Positions 43,833 to 52,161 of a DNA stretch of 64,000 nt are shown here, piece by piece. Within the stretch, counting starts at the first letter, position 1; each line of letters starts with the position of its first letter. The notes beneath the pieces were generated by a model. The model worked only from the letters and a program-made list of their open reading frames with translations. It did not search any database and had not been told where the DNA came from. A program made the translations under genes and the position numbers. This stretch comes from Nocardia farcinica (lineage in GTDB: Bacteria; Actinomycetota; Actinomycetes; Mycobacteriales; Mycobacteriaceae), in contig NZ_LN868938.1 in NCBI RefSeq assembly GCF_001182745.1, positions 2,852,001 to 2,916,000 on the forward strand, given 5' to 3'.

Positions 43833-43875
43833 CTCAGCGGTCCATGCAAGCATCAACGATGAAGGAGAAAGTTTC

Positions 43876-43935
43876 ATGCTGCTCGAATTCGTCTCGAACC
43901 TGCTCGGTGCGCTGCTCGGCCTGATCGGTCTCTGA
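43876..43935 (+). CDS. 19-residue hydrophobic amphipathic peptide
   Basis: ATG to TGA encodes MLLEFVSNLLGALLGLIGL. It is preceded at the ideal 7-nt spacing by AAGGAGAAA, one of the strongest ribosome sites in the window. It has a promoter-like pair at 43803-43832 and a perfect hairpin terminator at 43953-43995, so the region looks like a complete, dedicated small transcript. The peptide is Leu/Gly-rich with one Glu, one Ser and one Asn, suited to a short membrane-bound or surface-active helix. It could be a membrane regulator, a toxin of a type I system, or a leader-like decoy. I do not recognise the family. The neighbouring cmrA and herA-like genes are conserved, but this insert is lower in G+C. 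Confidence 0.6.
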   Translation: MLLEFVSNLLGALLGLIGL

Positions 43936-43952
43936 TCCATCAGGATCATCTG

Positions 43953-43995
43953 CTCGCCCCACCCCACCGTGCTCGCCACGTCAGGGTGGGGCGAG
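43953..43995. terminator. Perfect 12-bp hairpin, bidirectional terminator
   Basis: CTCGCCCCACCC pairs with GGGTGGGGCGAG around a 19-nt loop, followed by TTCTCTTTC on the plus strand. It ends the small-peptide transcript and can also serve the herA-like gene arriving from the right. Confidence 0.8.
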
Positions 43996-44084
43996 TTCTC
44001 TTTCCGCCCAACGATTCCCGCTCGACCCACGCCGGGCCCGGCGCCCGTCGATGCCGCCCCGGTGCCGAGCCGGCGCCTTCCGCT

Positions 44085-45791
44085 TCAGCGCCTGCGGCGT
44101 GTTCCGAACAGACTGCGCGTGATCTCCCGGCCCGCCGCCGAGGCCGCCGATCGCAGGAAGCTCTTGACCGCGGGATTCTTCATGATTCGCTCGGCGGCCG
44201 ACTCCTGCTCCTGGGCGCTCGGCGAACGGCCCGGCGCCGCAGCGGTTTCGGGCTGCTCCGCGGGAACGGCGGCCAGCTTGGCCGCCAGGATCTCCGAGGC
44301 CGATTCCCGATCGATGGTCTGTCCGTACTTGGAGTAGAGACCGCTGGTCAGCGCGCGGGACTTGATCGCGTCGACGCCGATGGTGTCCATCAACGAGCGC
44401 GGCGGCACGATCCTGGTCCACGCCACCGGAGTCGGGGCCCCCTTCTCCGACAGCACGGTCACGATCGCCTCACCGGTGCCCAGTGCGGTCAACGCCTTCT
44501 CGAGGTCGTAGGTGTCGGTCTCGGGATAGGTCCGCACCGTCTTCGACAGCGCCTTCTGATCGTCGGGGGTGAAGGCGCGCAAGGCGTGCTGGATGCGCGC
44601 GCCCAGTTGCGAGAGCACGGAATTCGGGATGTCGGTCGGCAGCTGCGTGCAGAAGAACACCCCGACGCCCTTGGATCGGATGAGCTTGACGGTCTGCTCC
44701 ACCTGTTCGAGGAACGCCTTGGACGCGTCGGCGAACAGCAGGTGCGCCTCGTCGAAGATGAAGACCAGCTTCGGCTTGTCGACGTCACCGACCTCCGGCA
44801 GGGTCTGGAACAGATCGGCCAGCACCCACATCAGGAAGGTGGAGAACATCACCGGCCGCGCCGCCTGGGCGCCCAGCTCGAACAGCGTGATCACGCCCTG
44901 GCCGCCGGCGGTCCTGATCAGATCCGCGGGATCGAGTTCGGGTTCGCCGAAGAAGGTGTCGCCGCCGTCGGCCTCCAGATTCACCAGGGCCCGCAGGATC
45001 ACCCCGGCGGTCTGCGCGGAGACCCCGCCGATGCCCTTCAGGTCCGCCTTGCCCTCCGGGCTGGTGAGGTGCGTGATCACCGCGCGCAGGTCCTTCAGGT
45101 CCAGCAGCGCAAGCCCCTGCTTGTCCGCCCAGTGGAAGATCAGACCGAGTGTCGACTCCTGGGTCTCGTTGAGCTCGAGCACCTTGCTCAACAACACCGG
45201 GCCGAACGAGGTGATGGTGGCCCGGATCGGCACCCCGATGCCGCCGGTGCCGAGGGAGACGAATTCGGTCGGGAAGCCGCTGGGTGACCACTCGGGAACC
45301 CCGGTCTCCGTCGCGCGGGCGGCGATCTTGTCGTTCTGCTCACCGGGGACGCTGAGGCCGGACAGGTCGCCCTTGATGTCGGCCAGCACCACCGGCACTC
45401 CGGCCCGGGACAGCTGTTCGGCGATGCCCTGCAACGTCTTGGTCTTGCCGGTGCCGGTCGCCCCCGCCACCAGCCCGTGCCGGTTCACGGTGCGCAACGG
45501 GATGCGGACGCGGGCGGTCGGATCGACCGCGTCGTCGACCACCACCGTGCCCAGTTCCAATGCCGGGCCGTCCACCGCGTAGCCGGCGGCGATGCGGTGC
45601 GCCGCCGCGGCGGTCTCGGCGTCGGCCGCGGCCGGTGCGCGTTCGGCCGACGCCGGCGACACCTGCGCGGCACGCGCCTCGGCCAGTTCGCGTTCGGCGG
45701 CTGCCGCGGCGGCTGCCGCCTCGGCCGCCACCCGGGCCGCCTCCTCGGCGGCCCTGCGCGCCGCGGCCGCCTTCTCCTCGGGGGTGGTCAT
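44085..45791 (-). CDS. HerA-like (DUF853) ATPase
   Basis: 568 residues. The N-terminal 60 residues are Ala/Glu-rich coiled coil. The ATPase core has Walker [17 protein letters not shown] near 115 and Walker [15 protein letters not shown] near 335. A conserved C-terminal arm reads [18 protein letters not shown], and a basic end reads FGTRRRR. The family (Rv2510c-like; YjgR in E. coli) belongs to HerA/FtsK-type ring translocases. Its cellular job is not established; proposed roles are DNA processing or membrane-linked transport. The ATG at 45791 follows GAGGACG. It is divergent from orn. Confidence 0.9.
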   Translation of the reverse strand: MTTPEEKAAAARRAAEEAARVAAEAAAAAAAAERELAEARAAQVSPASAERAPAAADAETAAAAHRIAAGYAVDGPALELGTVVVDDAVDPTARVRIPLRTVNRHGLVAGATGTGKTKTLQGIAEQLSRAGVPVVLADIKGDLSGLSVPGEQNDKIAARATETGVPEWSPSGFPTEFVSLGTGGIGVPIRATITSFGPVLLSKVLELNETQESTLGLIFHWADKQGLALLDLKDLRAVITHLTSPEGKADLKGIGGVSAQTAGVILRALVNLEADGGDTFFGEPELDPADLIRTAGGQGVITLFELGAQAARPVMFSTFLMWVLADLFQTLPEVGDVDKPKLVFIFDEAHLLFADASKAFLEQVEQTVKLIRSKGVGVFFCTQLPTDIPNSVLSQLGARIQHALRAFTPDDQKALSKTVRTYPETDTYDLEKALTALGTGEAIVTVLSEKGAPTPVAWTRIVPPRSLMDTIGVDAIKSRALTSGLYSKYGQTIDRESASEILAAKLAAVPAEQPETAAAPGRSPSAQEQESAAERIMKNPAVKSFLRSAASAAGREITRSLFGTRRRR

Positions 45792-45913
45792 CGCACGTCC
45801 TCCGTCTGTTCGGACTCGAAACTGCACACCTGGCCGATCTCTGCGGAAACTGTATCCCCGCCGACCGGCGTGCGGCGGGCCATGACGGGCGTGGTGTCGC
45901 AGGCGGGGACCAG

Positions 45914-45919
45914 TAATGT
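45914..45919 (+). promoter_or_regulatory. -10 box TAATGT of orn, leaderless
   Basis: TAATGT is 7 nt before the GTG at 45927, the clearest leaderless arrangement in the window. Confidence 0.6.
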
Positions 45920-45926
45920 TGCGCTG

Positions 45927-46577
45927 GTGTCCGACAAACTTGTGGTGTGGATGGATTGCGAGATGACCGGGCTGCGCCTGGACAGCGACAAGCTGATCGA
46001 GGTGTCCGCGCTCGTGACCGACAGCGATCTCAACATTCTCGGTGACGGCGTCGACATCGTCATCCACGCCGACGACGCGGCGCTGGCGGCGATGCCACCG
46101 GTGGTCGCCGAGATGCACGCCCGCTCCGGGCTCACCGACGAGGTCCGCCGTTCCACGGTCACCGTCGCCGAGGCCGAGCAGCAGGTGCTCGACTACATCC
46201 GCCAGTACGTGCCCACCCCGCGCACCGTGCCGCTGGCGGGCAACTCCATCGCGACCGACCGCGCCTTCATCGCCCGCGACATGCCCGCGCTCGACGCGCA
46301 CCTGCACTACCGCATGATCGACGTCAGCTCGATCAAGGAGCTGTGCCGCCGCTGGTATCCGCGCATCTACTTCGGCCAGCCCGAGAAGGGCCTGACCCAC
46401 CGCGCCCTCGCCGACATCAAGGAATCGATCCGCGAGCTGGAGTACTACCGCCGCACCGCGTTCGTCGCCCCGCCCGGCCCCTCCACCGCCGAGATCGCCG
46501 CCGTGGCCGCCCAGCTCGGCGGCACCGCACAGACCGCCGAATCACCGCAGGTGGAGGGCACCACGCAGGCCGATTAG
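45927..46577 (+). CDS. orn: Oligoribonuclease
   Basis: 216 residues, a DEDDh 3'-5' exonuclease that finishes RNA decay by cleaving 2-5-mers, including pGpG from cyclic di-GMP. The catalytic Asp and Glu are in [10 protein letters not shown] near residue 9. Further motifs are [12 protein letters not shown] near 108, [16 protein letters not shown] near 130, and [14 protein letters not shown] near 155, carrying the catalytic His and final Asp. The C-terminus adds an acidic, variable tail of about 30 residues. The leaderless GTG start at 45927 matches the known Orn N-terminus. Confidence 0.96.
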   Translation: MSDKLVVWMDCEMTGLRLDSDKLIEVSALVTDSDLNILGDGVDIVIHADDAALAAMPPVVAEMHARSGLTDEVRRSTVTVAEAEQQVLDYIRQYVPTPRTVPLAGNSIATDRAFIARDMPALDAHLHYRMIDVSSIKELCRRWYPRIYFGQPEKGLTHRALADIKESIRELEYYRRTAFVAPPGPSTAEIAAVAAQLGGTAQTAESPQVEGTTQAD

Positions 46578-46630
46578 GGAACTTCGGGGTGGACACGCTA
46601 GTATCTACCGCGCCGGTGATTACCGGCGAT

Positions 46631-46704
46631 GGTGAGTGTAGTTCAGTTGGTAGAGCACCAGGTTGTGATCCTGGCTGTCGCGGGTTCGAGTCCCGTCACT
46701 CACC
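46631..46704 (+). tRNA. tRNA-His (anticodon GTG)
   Basis: The acceptor GTGAGTG pairs with CACTCAC. The base before it is G (46631) opposite discriminator C (46704), the G-1:C73 pair special to tRNA-His. The anticodon loop TTGTGAT reads GTG, and the T-arm is GCGGG-TTCGAGT-CCCGT. No encoded CCA. Position after orn matches M. tuberculosis hisT. Confidence 0.96.
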
Positions 46705-46710
46705 CTGAGA

Positions 46711-46746
46711 GGCCGGGCCCCGGAACTTCGGTTCCGGGGCCCGGCC
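46711..46746 (+). terminator. tRNA-His terminator, UUCG tetraloop
   Basis: A 16-bp perfect stem GGCCGGGCCCCGGAAC is closed by TTCG and followed by TTTT at 46747, a textbook intrinsic terminator 6 nt after the tRNA. Confidence 0.92.
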
Positions 46747-46860
46747 TTTTGCCGTCCCGCCCCAATGCCGAGGTTCCGCTGTCCGGGACTGTCCCTGGCC
46801 ACCTCCCCGGGGCGCGGTCAAGCTGATCGCATCCGAGTCCAGCGACGGAAAGGACGGCAG

Positions 46861-47781
46861 ATGAAGCAGACCGACGGGCGGGTGGCGGTGGTCACCGGAG
46901 CGTCGCGGGGTGCGGGCAAGGGCATCGCGCTCGCGCTGGCCGAGCGTGGCGTGACGGTCTACGTGACCGGCCGCACCCGACAGGAGGGGCACAGCGCCGA
47001 CGGCCTGCCGGGCACGGTGTTCCGGACCGTCGAGGAGATCGCCGCACGCGGCGGCACCGCGGTGCCGGTCGTCTGTGACCACGGCGACGATGCCCAGGTG
47101 CGCGCGCTGTTCGAGCAGGTGCAGCGCGAGCAGGGGCGGCTCGACGTCCTGGTCAACAACGCGACCGCGCTGCCCGCACCGCCCCAATCGCCCACGCAGG
47201 GCTTCTGGGAGCGCCCGTTGGCCGAGGAACTGAAGCCGCTCGAGGTCGGCCTGCGCTCACACTTCGTCGCCGCCTACTACGCGGCACCGCTGCTCGTGCG
47301 CACCGGCGGGTTGATCGTGCACACCTCCTCCCCCGGCGCGCGCACCTACCTGCCCGGCGTGCACGGCCCGGTCTACGGTGCGGGTAAAGCCGGCTCGGAC
47401 AAGCTCGCCTACGACATGGCGCAGGAGTTGCGTCCGCACGGCGTCGCGGTGCTCTCGATCTGGATGGGCGTGCTCGACAGCGAGCAGCTCAACCGCTCCG
47501 GGCTGGGCGCCGAGGCGCTGATCGGCACGGTCTTCCCCGGGGTGGAATCCCCCGAACTCACCGGCCGCGTCATCGGCGCGCTCGCCACCGATCCCGATGT
47601 GCTGACCCGTACCGGCCGCACCTACTGGGGCTCGGAACTGGCGGCCGAATACGGGATCACCGATGTGGACGGCTCCGTACCGCCCTCCTACCGCGAGTGG
47701 CTCGGCGCACCGTCGGAATTCACCGAGGTGGCCCCGACCTACGCCGATTTCGTCGCCCACCGGGACGGCGGACCGCGATGA
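46861..47781 (+). CDS. Short-chain dehydrogenase/reductase
   Basis: 306 residues. The cofactor loop VVTGASRGAGKGIALALAER starts near 10, with NNATALP near 94 as the NNAG counterpart, Ser in HTSSPGAR near 150 and YGAGKAGSDKLAYD as the YxxxK motif near 165. The C-terminal region is longer than in classical SDRs and ends YPPSYREW-like. GGAAAGGACGG precedes the ATG. Its stop overlaps the SnoaL-like gene start as ATGA, so the two act together. Substrate unknown. Confidence 0.92.
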   Translation: MKQTDGRVAVVTGASRGAGKGIALALAERGVTVYVTGRTRQEGHSADGLPGTVFRTVEEIAARGGTAVPVVCDHGDDAQVRALFEQVQREQGRLDVLVNNATALPAPPQSPTQGFWERPLAEELKPLEVGLRSHFVAAYYAAPLLVRTGGLIVHTSSPGARTYLPGVHGPVYGAGKAGSDKLAYDMAQELRPHGVAVLSIWMGVLDSEQLNRSGLGAEALIGTVFPGVESPELTGRVIGALATDPDVLTRTGRTYWGSELAAEYGITDVDGSVPPSYREWLGAPSEFTEVAPTYADFVAHRDGGPR

Positions 47782-48278
47782 CCGACGAACGGACCGCAGG
47801 CGCGGGCGTGTCGGTGCAGGATCTGGCCCGGCTCGAGGCGATCAAGCGCCTGAAGTACCGCTACTGGCGGGCGTGCGATACCAAGGACCCCGCGGGTGTC
47901 CGCGCCTGTTTCGTCCGTGCCGGCGCCGACATCGATTTCGGCCCGCTCGGCCGCTTCGACGCCGACGGGCTGGTGCGCGTCTTCGAAACCATCGCGTTGA
48001 GCAGGCACGAGGGCCGTCACCGCATCCTGGACATGCACCACGGGATGATGCCCGATCTCACCGTGCACGGTCCCACAGAGGCCGGCGGCCGGTGGACGCT
48101 GCGCTTCACCCAGCTCGACCTGCTGGCCGGCACCCAGACGCTGTCGGCCATCGAATACGACGACGACTACGTCGTCGAGGACGGCGAATGGCGGATGCGC
48201 AAGAGCCACGCCCGCACCCTCTGGTCACTCACCCAGCCGCTGTCGCCGGACGCGGTGATCACCGACAACCTCCCCTGA
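47778..48278 (+). CDS. SnoaL-like (NTF2-fold) protein
   Basis: 166 residues. The start of the fold, LARLEAIKRLKYRYWRACDT followed by KDPAGVRACFV, is typical of SnoaL_4-type domains. The DMHHGMMPDLTVHGPT and YDDDYVVEDGEWRMRKSH strands complete it. The family forms a cone-shaped pocket used by cyclases, hydroxylases and dehydratases such as those for steroids. It overlaps the SDR by 4 nt (ATGA), suggesting a two-step conversion of one small molecule. Confidence 0.85.
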   Translation: MTDERTAGAGVSVQDLARLEAIKRLKYRYWRACDTKDPAGVRACFVRAGADIDFGPLGRFDADGLVRVFETIALSRHEGRHRILDMHHGMMPDLTVHGPTEAGGRWTLRFTQLDLLAGTQTLSAIEYDDDYVVEDGEWRMRKSHARTLWSLTQPLSPDAVITDNLP

Positions 48279-48298
48279 CCCGGTCCGCGGCCACCGGC

Positions 48299-48339
48299 GG
48301 CAGCGCGGCGTCACCACGCAGGCCACCCAGGCAGGCGCG
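48299..48339. repeat. Dispersed intergenic repeat, copy B
   Basis: A 41-nt element matching copy A (18157-18198) at about 36 positions, including an exact run of 17 bases from GCGTCACC. It sits in the 80-bp gap between the convergent SnoaL-like and CEFC genes, the same setting as copy A. Confidence 0.75.
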
Positions 48340-48358
48340 CCCAGCACCGCCGGTGGGG

Positions 48359-48589
48359 TCAGCGGCCGCCTTCTGCCTCGCGGCGGTGGATGTAATAGGT
48401 CCACACGCCGTCGGCGGACCGGGCCGACAGGGGGAAACCGCCGTCGAATCCCGCCCAGGTGAGGGTGTCGGCGGCGTCGGCCGCGGCCAGGGCGCGGGCC
48501 GCGTCGAGATCGGCGACGTCGCCGAGATGCTCGTCCTGGGTGTCACAGAACTCGCAGCTGTGCACCTTGCGGACCTCGAAGTGCGGCAC
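48359..48589 (-). CDS. Small CxxC protein
   Basis: 76 residues, not recognised. The sequence VPHFEVRKVHSCEFCDTQDE contains one CxxC pair, then an Ala/Asp-rich helix and a Trp-containing end (DGVWTYYIHRREAEGG). CAGGAG lies 6 nt before the GTG at 48589. The CxxC could hold a metal or act in redox. The strand pattern (short N-terminal strands, one helix, two C-terminal strands) suggests a compact alpha/beta fold. Confidence 0.65.
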   Translation of the reverse strand: MPHFEVRKVHSCEFCDTQDEHLGDVADLDAARALAAADAADTLTWAGFDGGFPLSARSADGVWTYYIHRREAEGGR

Positions 48590-48631
48590 CGATTCTCCTG
48601 TCTCGTGACGATTCGCGTCCCCGGTGACGAG

Positions 48632-48665
48632 AAAGGCCCCCGGGGGCACGCTGCCGGGGGCCTTT
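48632..48665. terminator. Bidirectional terminator hairpin
   Basis: AAAGGCCCCCGG pairs perfectly with CCGGGGGCCTTT around GGGCACGCTG. The A and T runs at the ends let it work on both strands. On the minus strand it follows the L,D-transpeptidase gene and the repeat array. Confidence 0.8.
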
Positions 48666-48801
48666 GTCGTTCGGGGCCTCTGTCGTTCGGGGCCTCTGTC
48701 GTTCGGGGCCTCTGTCGTTCGGGGCCTCTGTCGTTCGGGGCCTCTGTCGTTCGGGGCCTCTGTCGTTCGGGGCCTCTGTCGTTCGGGGCCTTTGCCGTTC
48801 G
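48661..48801. repeat. 16-bp tandem repeat array, 8 full copies plus a partial
   Basis: The unit CCTCTGTCGTTCGGGG repeats head to tail at 16-bp steps from 48661 to 48788, then a 13-bp partial copy (CCTTTGCCGTTCG). The first copy has CCTTTG; the inner copies are identical. It starts inside the right arm of the hairpin at 48632-48665 and ends 4 bp before the L,D-transpeptidase stop codon at 48805. The unit is not a multiple of 3, so it is not coding. Confidence 0.97.
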
Positions 48802-48804
48802 TAC

Positions 48805-50016
48805 TCAGCCGATGTCGGCGTTGCCCGCCTTCCACACCGACCAGGGGATGTTCCAGTCGCCGAGGCCGTCGGTGCCCGACAGCGTGCCGCCGACGGTGTT
48901 CTTGATGATGGTGATGTCGCCGCGCTTGGCGAAGTTGTACACCCACTGGGCGTTGGCCGGGCTCAGGTTCAGGCAGCCGTGGCTGGTGTTGCTGTTGCCC
49001 TGCGCGCCGACCGACCACGGCGCCGAGTGGAAGAAGATGCCGCTGTAGGAGATTCGCGTCGCGAAATCCACCGGCGTGCGGTAGCCGTCGGGCGAGTTCA
49101 CCGCGACGCCGTAGGTCGAGGAGTCCATGATGATCTTCTCGTGCTTGTCCGCGACGATGTAGATGCCGTTGTCGGTGGGCGTGCTGTCCTTGCCCATCGA
49201 GGTCGGCATGGTGCGGATCACCTGACCGTTCTGCTCGACCACCACCTGCTTGGTGTTGTCGTCGGCGGTGAAGATCACCGCGTCACCGACGATGAAGTGC
49301 GAGGTGATGTTCTCCTGGCCGTAGAGGCCGTTGCCGAGGTCCTTGCCGTAGACGTTGACCTCGATGTCCACCCGGGTGCCCGGTGCCCAGAAGTGCTCGG
49401 GCCGCCAGCGCACCTCCCGGTTGTTCAGCCAGTAGAACGCGCCCTCCACCGGCGGATTGGTCGTGATCTTGATCGCGTCCTGCGCGGCGCGGCGATCCGG
49501 GATGTTCTCGTCGAACTGGATCGCGACCGGCTGGCCGATGCCGACGACCTCACCCTCGCCCGGGATCAGGTAGGGCTTGGTCTGGTTGTCCGGCGAACTG
49601 GTGGTGAAGCTCAGCGTGGTGGAGTTCACGCCGCCCAACCCGATGGCCTCGGCGGTGAGCCGGTAGGTCTTGCCGTAGCCGAGGACCTCGGTGGTCTCCC
49701 ACGTGCGACCGTCGGCGGCGAGCTTGCCCTGCACCGCCTTGCCCTGCTGGTTGACCAACGTCACATCGGTGAACCGGCCGTCCTCGACCTGGAAGGTCAT
49801 CGGCGCGGCGGGCGAGACGCCCTTGTCGCCGTCCTTGACCGGCGAGAGCAACTTCGGCTTGATGAGTTCGGTGATGGGGTTGCGATCGATCGCCACCGCC
49901 GATCCGCCCCCGTTGGAAGAGGTGCACGCTGTCAGGGCGAGCGCGAGCACAGCGAGCAATAGCGCAGGTAGGCTCAGGGTACGCAGTACTCGACGCCGTC
50001 TAGGACCAACGCTCAT
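48805..50016 (-). CDS. L,D-transpeptidase lipoprotein (LdtMt2/LppS-like)
   Basis: 403 residues. The lipoprotein signal has lipobox LTAC with Cys31. Two Ig-like domains occupy about 55-250. The YkuD catalytic domain is about 250-375, with the active site [20 protein letters not shown] (Cys nucleophile, His partners). A C-terminal subdomain, [12 protein letters not shown], follows. It forms 3-3 cross-links in peptidoglycan and is the target of carbapenems. Rv2518c occupies the same relative place in M. tuberculosis. ATGs occur at 50019 and 50016; the second has better spacing (6 nt) from GGGG. Confidence 0.94.
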   Translation of the reverse strand: MSVGPRRRRVLRTLSLPALLLAVLALALTACTSSNGGGSAVAIDRNPITELIKPKLLSPVKDGDKGVSPAAPMTFQVEDGRFTDVTLVNQQGKAVQGKLAADGRTWETTEVLGYGKTYRLTAEAIGLGGVNSTTLSFTTSSPDNQTKPYLIPGEGEVVGIGQPVAIQFDENIPDRRAAQDAIKITTNPPVEGAFYWLNNREVRWRPEHFWAPGTRVDIEVNVYGKDLGNGLYGQENITSHFIVGDAVIFTADDNTKQVVVEQNGQVIRTMPTSMGKDSTPTDNGIYIVADKHEKIIMDSSTYGVAVNSPDGYRTPVDFATRISYSGIFFHSAPWSVGAQGNSNTSHGCLNLSPANAQWVYNFAKRGDITIIKNTVGGTLSGTDGLGDWNIPWSVWKAGNADIG

Positions 50017-50322
50017 CATCAACCCCGTTTCAAGTCTCGGCGCCATTCGGATAGAACACGCCGATGGCTTCGGATCCCGACCGTGGTAGCTCAACCCACC
50101 GCGCGGCGGGCCCGGTCGAGACCACGTCTGACATTGTGCCAGCCGGGTCCGACGCGTCCAACGACCGCGCCCGCGAGGCGAGCGAACTCCACCGGGTTAG
50201 ATCCCTCGCCGGGCCCGCGGCGTTACGGTCGACTCCGCCGCGCCGATATGGCTCTGACCAGCCGATTTCACTTCTACGGCCCCGGCCTGTTACTGTTTGT
50301 CCCGCACCGGAACACGGAGCAC
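50017..50322. other. Divergent gap between L,D-transpeptidase and tRNA-Lys
   Basis: 306 bp with no credible gene. It must hold the promoters of both neighbours; TTACTG near 50291 may belong to the tRNA promoter. Nothing else stands out. Confidence 0.4.
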
Positions 50323-50395
<73 letters not shown>

Positions 50396-50674
50396 CAGTT
50401 TTTTTCACTCACCAGGTCGGCACTGCGCCACCGGTTGTTCTTTCTCTCCTCATCCACACGGTCGCCGTCGCGTGGGCGACGCCTGGCCTCGGCGTTCCCC
50501 GACGCACCCATTGGCCACGTCGCCGCTACGACTCGGCGGTGGCTCGGAGTACCGCATGCCGACACACCGCCACGTAGCGAAGCGGACCGAGTCGGCTGCC
50601 CTCGGCGCAAGGGCCGGTGATACCCGATTTCGGGGCCTTCAGTCCTGGATCACGCGAATGTCACGAAATATTTC

Positions 50675-50690
50675 TGTGACCTGCCGCACA
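50675..50690. promoter_or_regulatory. CRP/GlxR-like site
   Basis: TGTGA-CCTGCC-GCACA matches TGTGAN6TCACA at 9 of 10 fixed positions. CRP-family regulators are known to control cell-wall hydrolase (rpf) genes in mycobacteria and corynebacteria. Confidence 0.5.
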
Positions 50691-50782
50691 GAATGTTTCG
50701 TGGCAAACCCCCAGGACAGCGCGGGTATCCGAGCGTCCGAGCTGCGGTTTTCAAGATCGCAAACACGTATCATTCCCGATTC

Positions 50783-50810
50783 GTTAACCTTCTGTTAACC
50801 TTCCGTGACC
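50783..50810. promoter_or_regulatory. Three direct repeats at 11-bp phase
   Basis: GTTAAC at 50783, GTTAAC at 50794 and GTGACC at 50805, with CTTCT/CTTCC between, are one helical turn apart. This suits a tandem-binding OmpR-type response regulator; MtrA, which binds GTAAC-like repeats before wall-hydrolase genes, is a candidate. Confidence 0.5.
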
Positions 50811-51133
50811 ATTCTGCAATCAGGTCAAGAAAAGCGACCTGAAGTTCGGAAAACGCGCCGAGTTGCTGACGAAGGTTCAGCAGTCCCGGTCCCGGACTTC
50901 CCTGTCGCTCCACCCGATGTGGAGTTCCGCGCGATGCCCGCGGCCCGGTTCCGCAGTGAACCGCCCCGCGCCGCCCGCGTCGTGTCCCGCGGACCGGAGA
51001 GTCCGTCACAACAGAACCGACAACAGCACATCGATCTCATCGGCGAACGGGCCGTCGCCCGCGCCGCAGGATCCGCGCTGCCCGTATGCGACTCGGATCT
51101 CCCTCGTCCCCCGAACAAGGAATCGAATCGGCA

Positions 51134-51757
51134 ATGCCTGACAGACGCCTGCCCACCTTCCGGCGCACCACCCTCCGCGAGGGCATCACCTTCGCGATCG
51201 CCGCCGCCGGCCTCGTGGCCGTGACCGCCTCCTCGGCCGTGTCCGTGGCCGACAGCAGCCCGACCGCCCGCGTCACCCTCGCGGCCGAGCAGCAGCCCGC
51301 CGCCCAGCAACAGGTCGAGGCCGCCCCGGTCGCCGAGGCCGCGCCCGCGGCCGAGCCGGCTCCCGCTCCCGCACCCGCTCCGGAGCCGGTCGCCGAGGCC
51401 GTCGCGCAGCAGGCCCCGCCGCCGCCCCCGGTGTACGAGAACAACCTGGACGGCTGGATCCGCCAGGCGCTCGACATCATGGCCGCCAACGGCATCCCCG
51501 GCAGCTACGAGGGCATCTACCGCAACATCATGCGCGAGTCGACCGGCAACCCCCAGGCCATCAACCTGTGGGACTCCAACGCCGCCGCGGGCATCCCGTC
51601 CAAGGGGCTGCTCCAGGTGATCGACCCGACCTTCGCCGCCTACCACGTGCCGGGCACCGCGTTCGACGTCTGGGATCCGGTCGCCAACATCGTCGCCGCC
51701 TGCAACTACGCGGCGCACCGCTACGGCAGCATGGACAACGTGAACAGCGCCTACTGA
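51134..51757 (+). CDS. Secreted lytic transglycosylase (SLT domain)
   Basis: 207 residues. An N-terminal signal/anchor (GITFAIAAAGLVAVTASSAV) is followed by an Ala/Pro/Glu-rich linker about 55-115. The SLT-like domain is about 115-207, with the catalytic Glu in NIMRESTGNP and the following SKGLLQVIDPTFAAYHVPG and YAAHRYGSMDNVNSAY. It cleaves peptidoglycan glycan strands outside the membrane. The protein ends right after the domain. The 738-bp control region upstream suggests tightly set expression, as for resuscitation-type hydrolases. Confidence 0.92.
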   Translation: MPDRRLPTFRRTTLREGITFAIAAAGLVAVTASSAVSVADSSPTARVTLAAEQQPAAQQQVEAAPVAEAAPAAEPAPAPAPAPEPVAEAVAQQAPPPPPVYENNLDGWIRQALDIMAANGIPGSYEGIYRNIMRESTGNPQAINLWDSNAAAGIPSKGLLQVIDPTFAAYHVPGTAFDVWDPVANIVAACNYAAHRYGSMDNVNSAY

Positions 51758-51770
51758 GCGCCGCCACCCC

Positions 51771-51813
51771 CGCACGCCCCGCGATCGGTCCCGGACCGAT
51801 CGCGGGGCGTGCG
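51771..51813 (+). terminator. 20-bp perfect hairpin after the transglycosylase
   Basis: CGCACGCCCCGCGATCGGTC pairs base for base with the following 20 nt around the 3-nt loop CCG. It begins 14 nt past the stop; no T run follows. Confidence 0.85.
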
Positions 51814-51816
51814 TCG

Positions 51817-51822
51817 TAGGAT
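51817..51822 (+). promoter_or_regulatory. -10 box TAGGAT, leaderless
   Basis: TAGGAT lies 6 nt before the GTG at 51829 and just past the terminator hairpin. Confidence 0.5.
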
Positions 51823-51828
51823 GCGCGG

Positions 51829-52143
51829 GTGGCCGATTACGCGCACACCGACGCGTCGGTCAGCCGCCGCGCCGAGAAGGCCCGACGTTTGGCCGCCTAC
51901 CTGTGGGACCGTGACATCAGTGGCGCCGAACTCCGCACCCTGCCCGCCGCGACCCTGCGCAAGTTGGCCAGGGCCGCCGACACCAATCCCCCGAGCACCG
52001 GGGAGACCTGGCAGGTGGTGGCGCGGCTGCTCGACGAGAAGGCCGCGTGGGCGGCCCGGCACCCCGGCCATCCGGCCGCGCGGCGCGCCCATCGGGAGGA
52101 GAAACTGCTCTGGGTGAAGCCGCCGATCACCCCGTGGTCGTGA
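51829..52143 (+). CDS. Hypothetical protein
   Basis: 104 residues, basic and helical (RRAEKARRLAAYLWDRDI, ATLRKLARAADTNPPSTGET). It has no signal or membrane segment and ends LLWVKPPITPWS. The leaderless GTG start fits the TAGGAT box. Family not recognised; the basic charge leaves nucleic-acid binding possible. Confidence 0.7.
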   Translation: MADYAHTDASVSRRAEKARRLAAYLWDRDISGAELRTLPAATLRKLARAADTNPPSTGETWQVVARLLDEKAAWAARHPGHPAARRAHREEKLLWVKPPITPWS

Positions 52144-52161
52144 CCGGCCACCCGGCGCGAA

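Larger units (their letters stand above)
50396..51133 (+). promoter_or_regulatory. Long control region upstream of the transglycosylase
   Basis: 738 bp with no convincing gene. The right half carries stacked signals: a near-palindrome GTCACGAAATATTTCTGTGAC (50660-50680), a CRP/GlxR-like site (50675-50690), a long imperfect inverted repeat spanning CACGAAATATTTCTGTG and CACAGAATGTTTCGTG (50662-50702), and three 11-bp-phased repeats (50783-50810). The following 320 nt look like a long leader or spaced promoter region. I looked for but did not find the conserved core of the ydaO c-di-AMP riboswitch. Confidence 0.5.

Noticed and set aside
43859..43927. Alternative short frame starting ATGAAGGAGAAAG with several Cys codons
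   Set aside because: Its start lies on the ribosome site of the 19-codon gene and has no ribosome site of its own.
48661..48801. CRISPR array
   Set aside because: Repeats are directly adjacent with no spacers and no cas genes are nearby.
48664..48805. Repetitive peptide readings (SFGASVVRGLCR-type) across the tandem array
   Set aside because: They come from a 16-bp DNA repeat read in three frames in turn; no start, conservation or codon bias supports coding.
50396..51133. ydaO c-di-AMP riboswitch before the transglycosylase
   Set aside because: The conserved GGGTGAA-type core expected in actinobacterial examples is not present; only protein-site-like palindromes were found.
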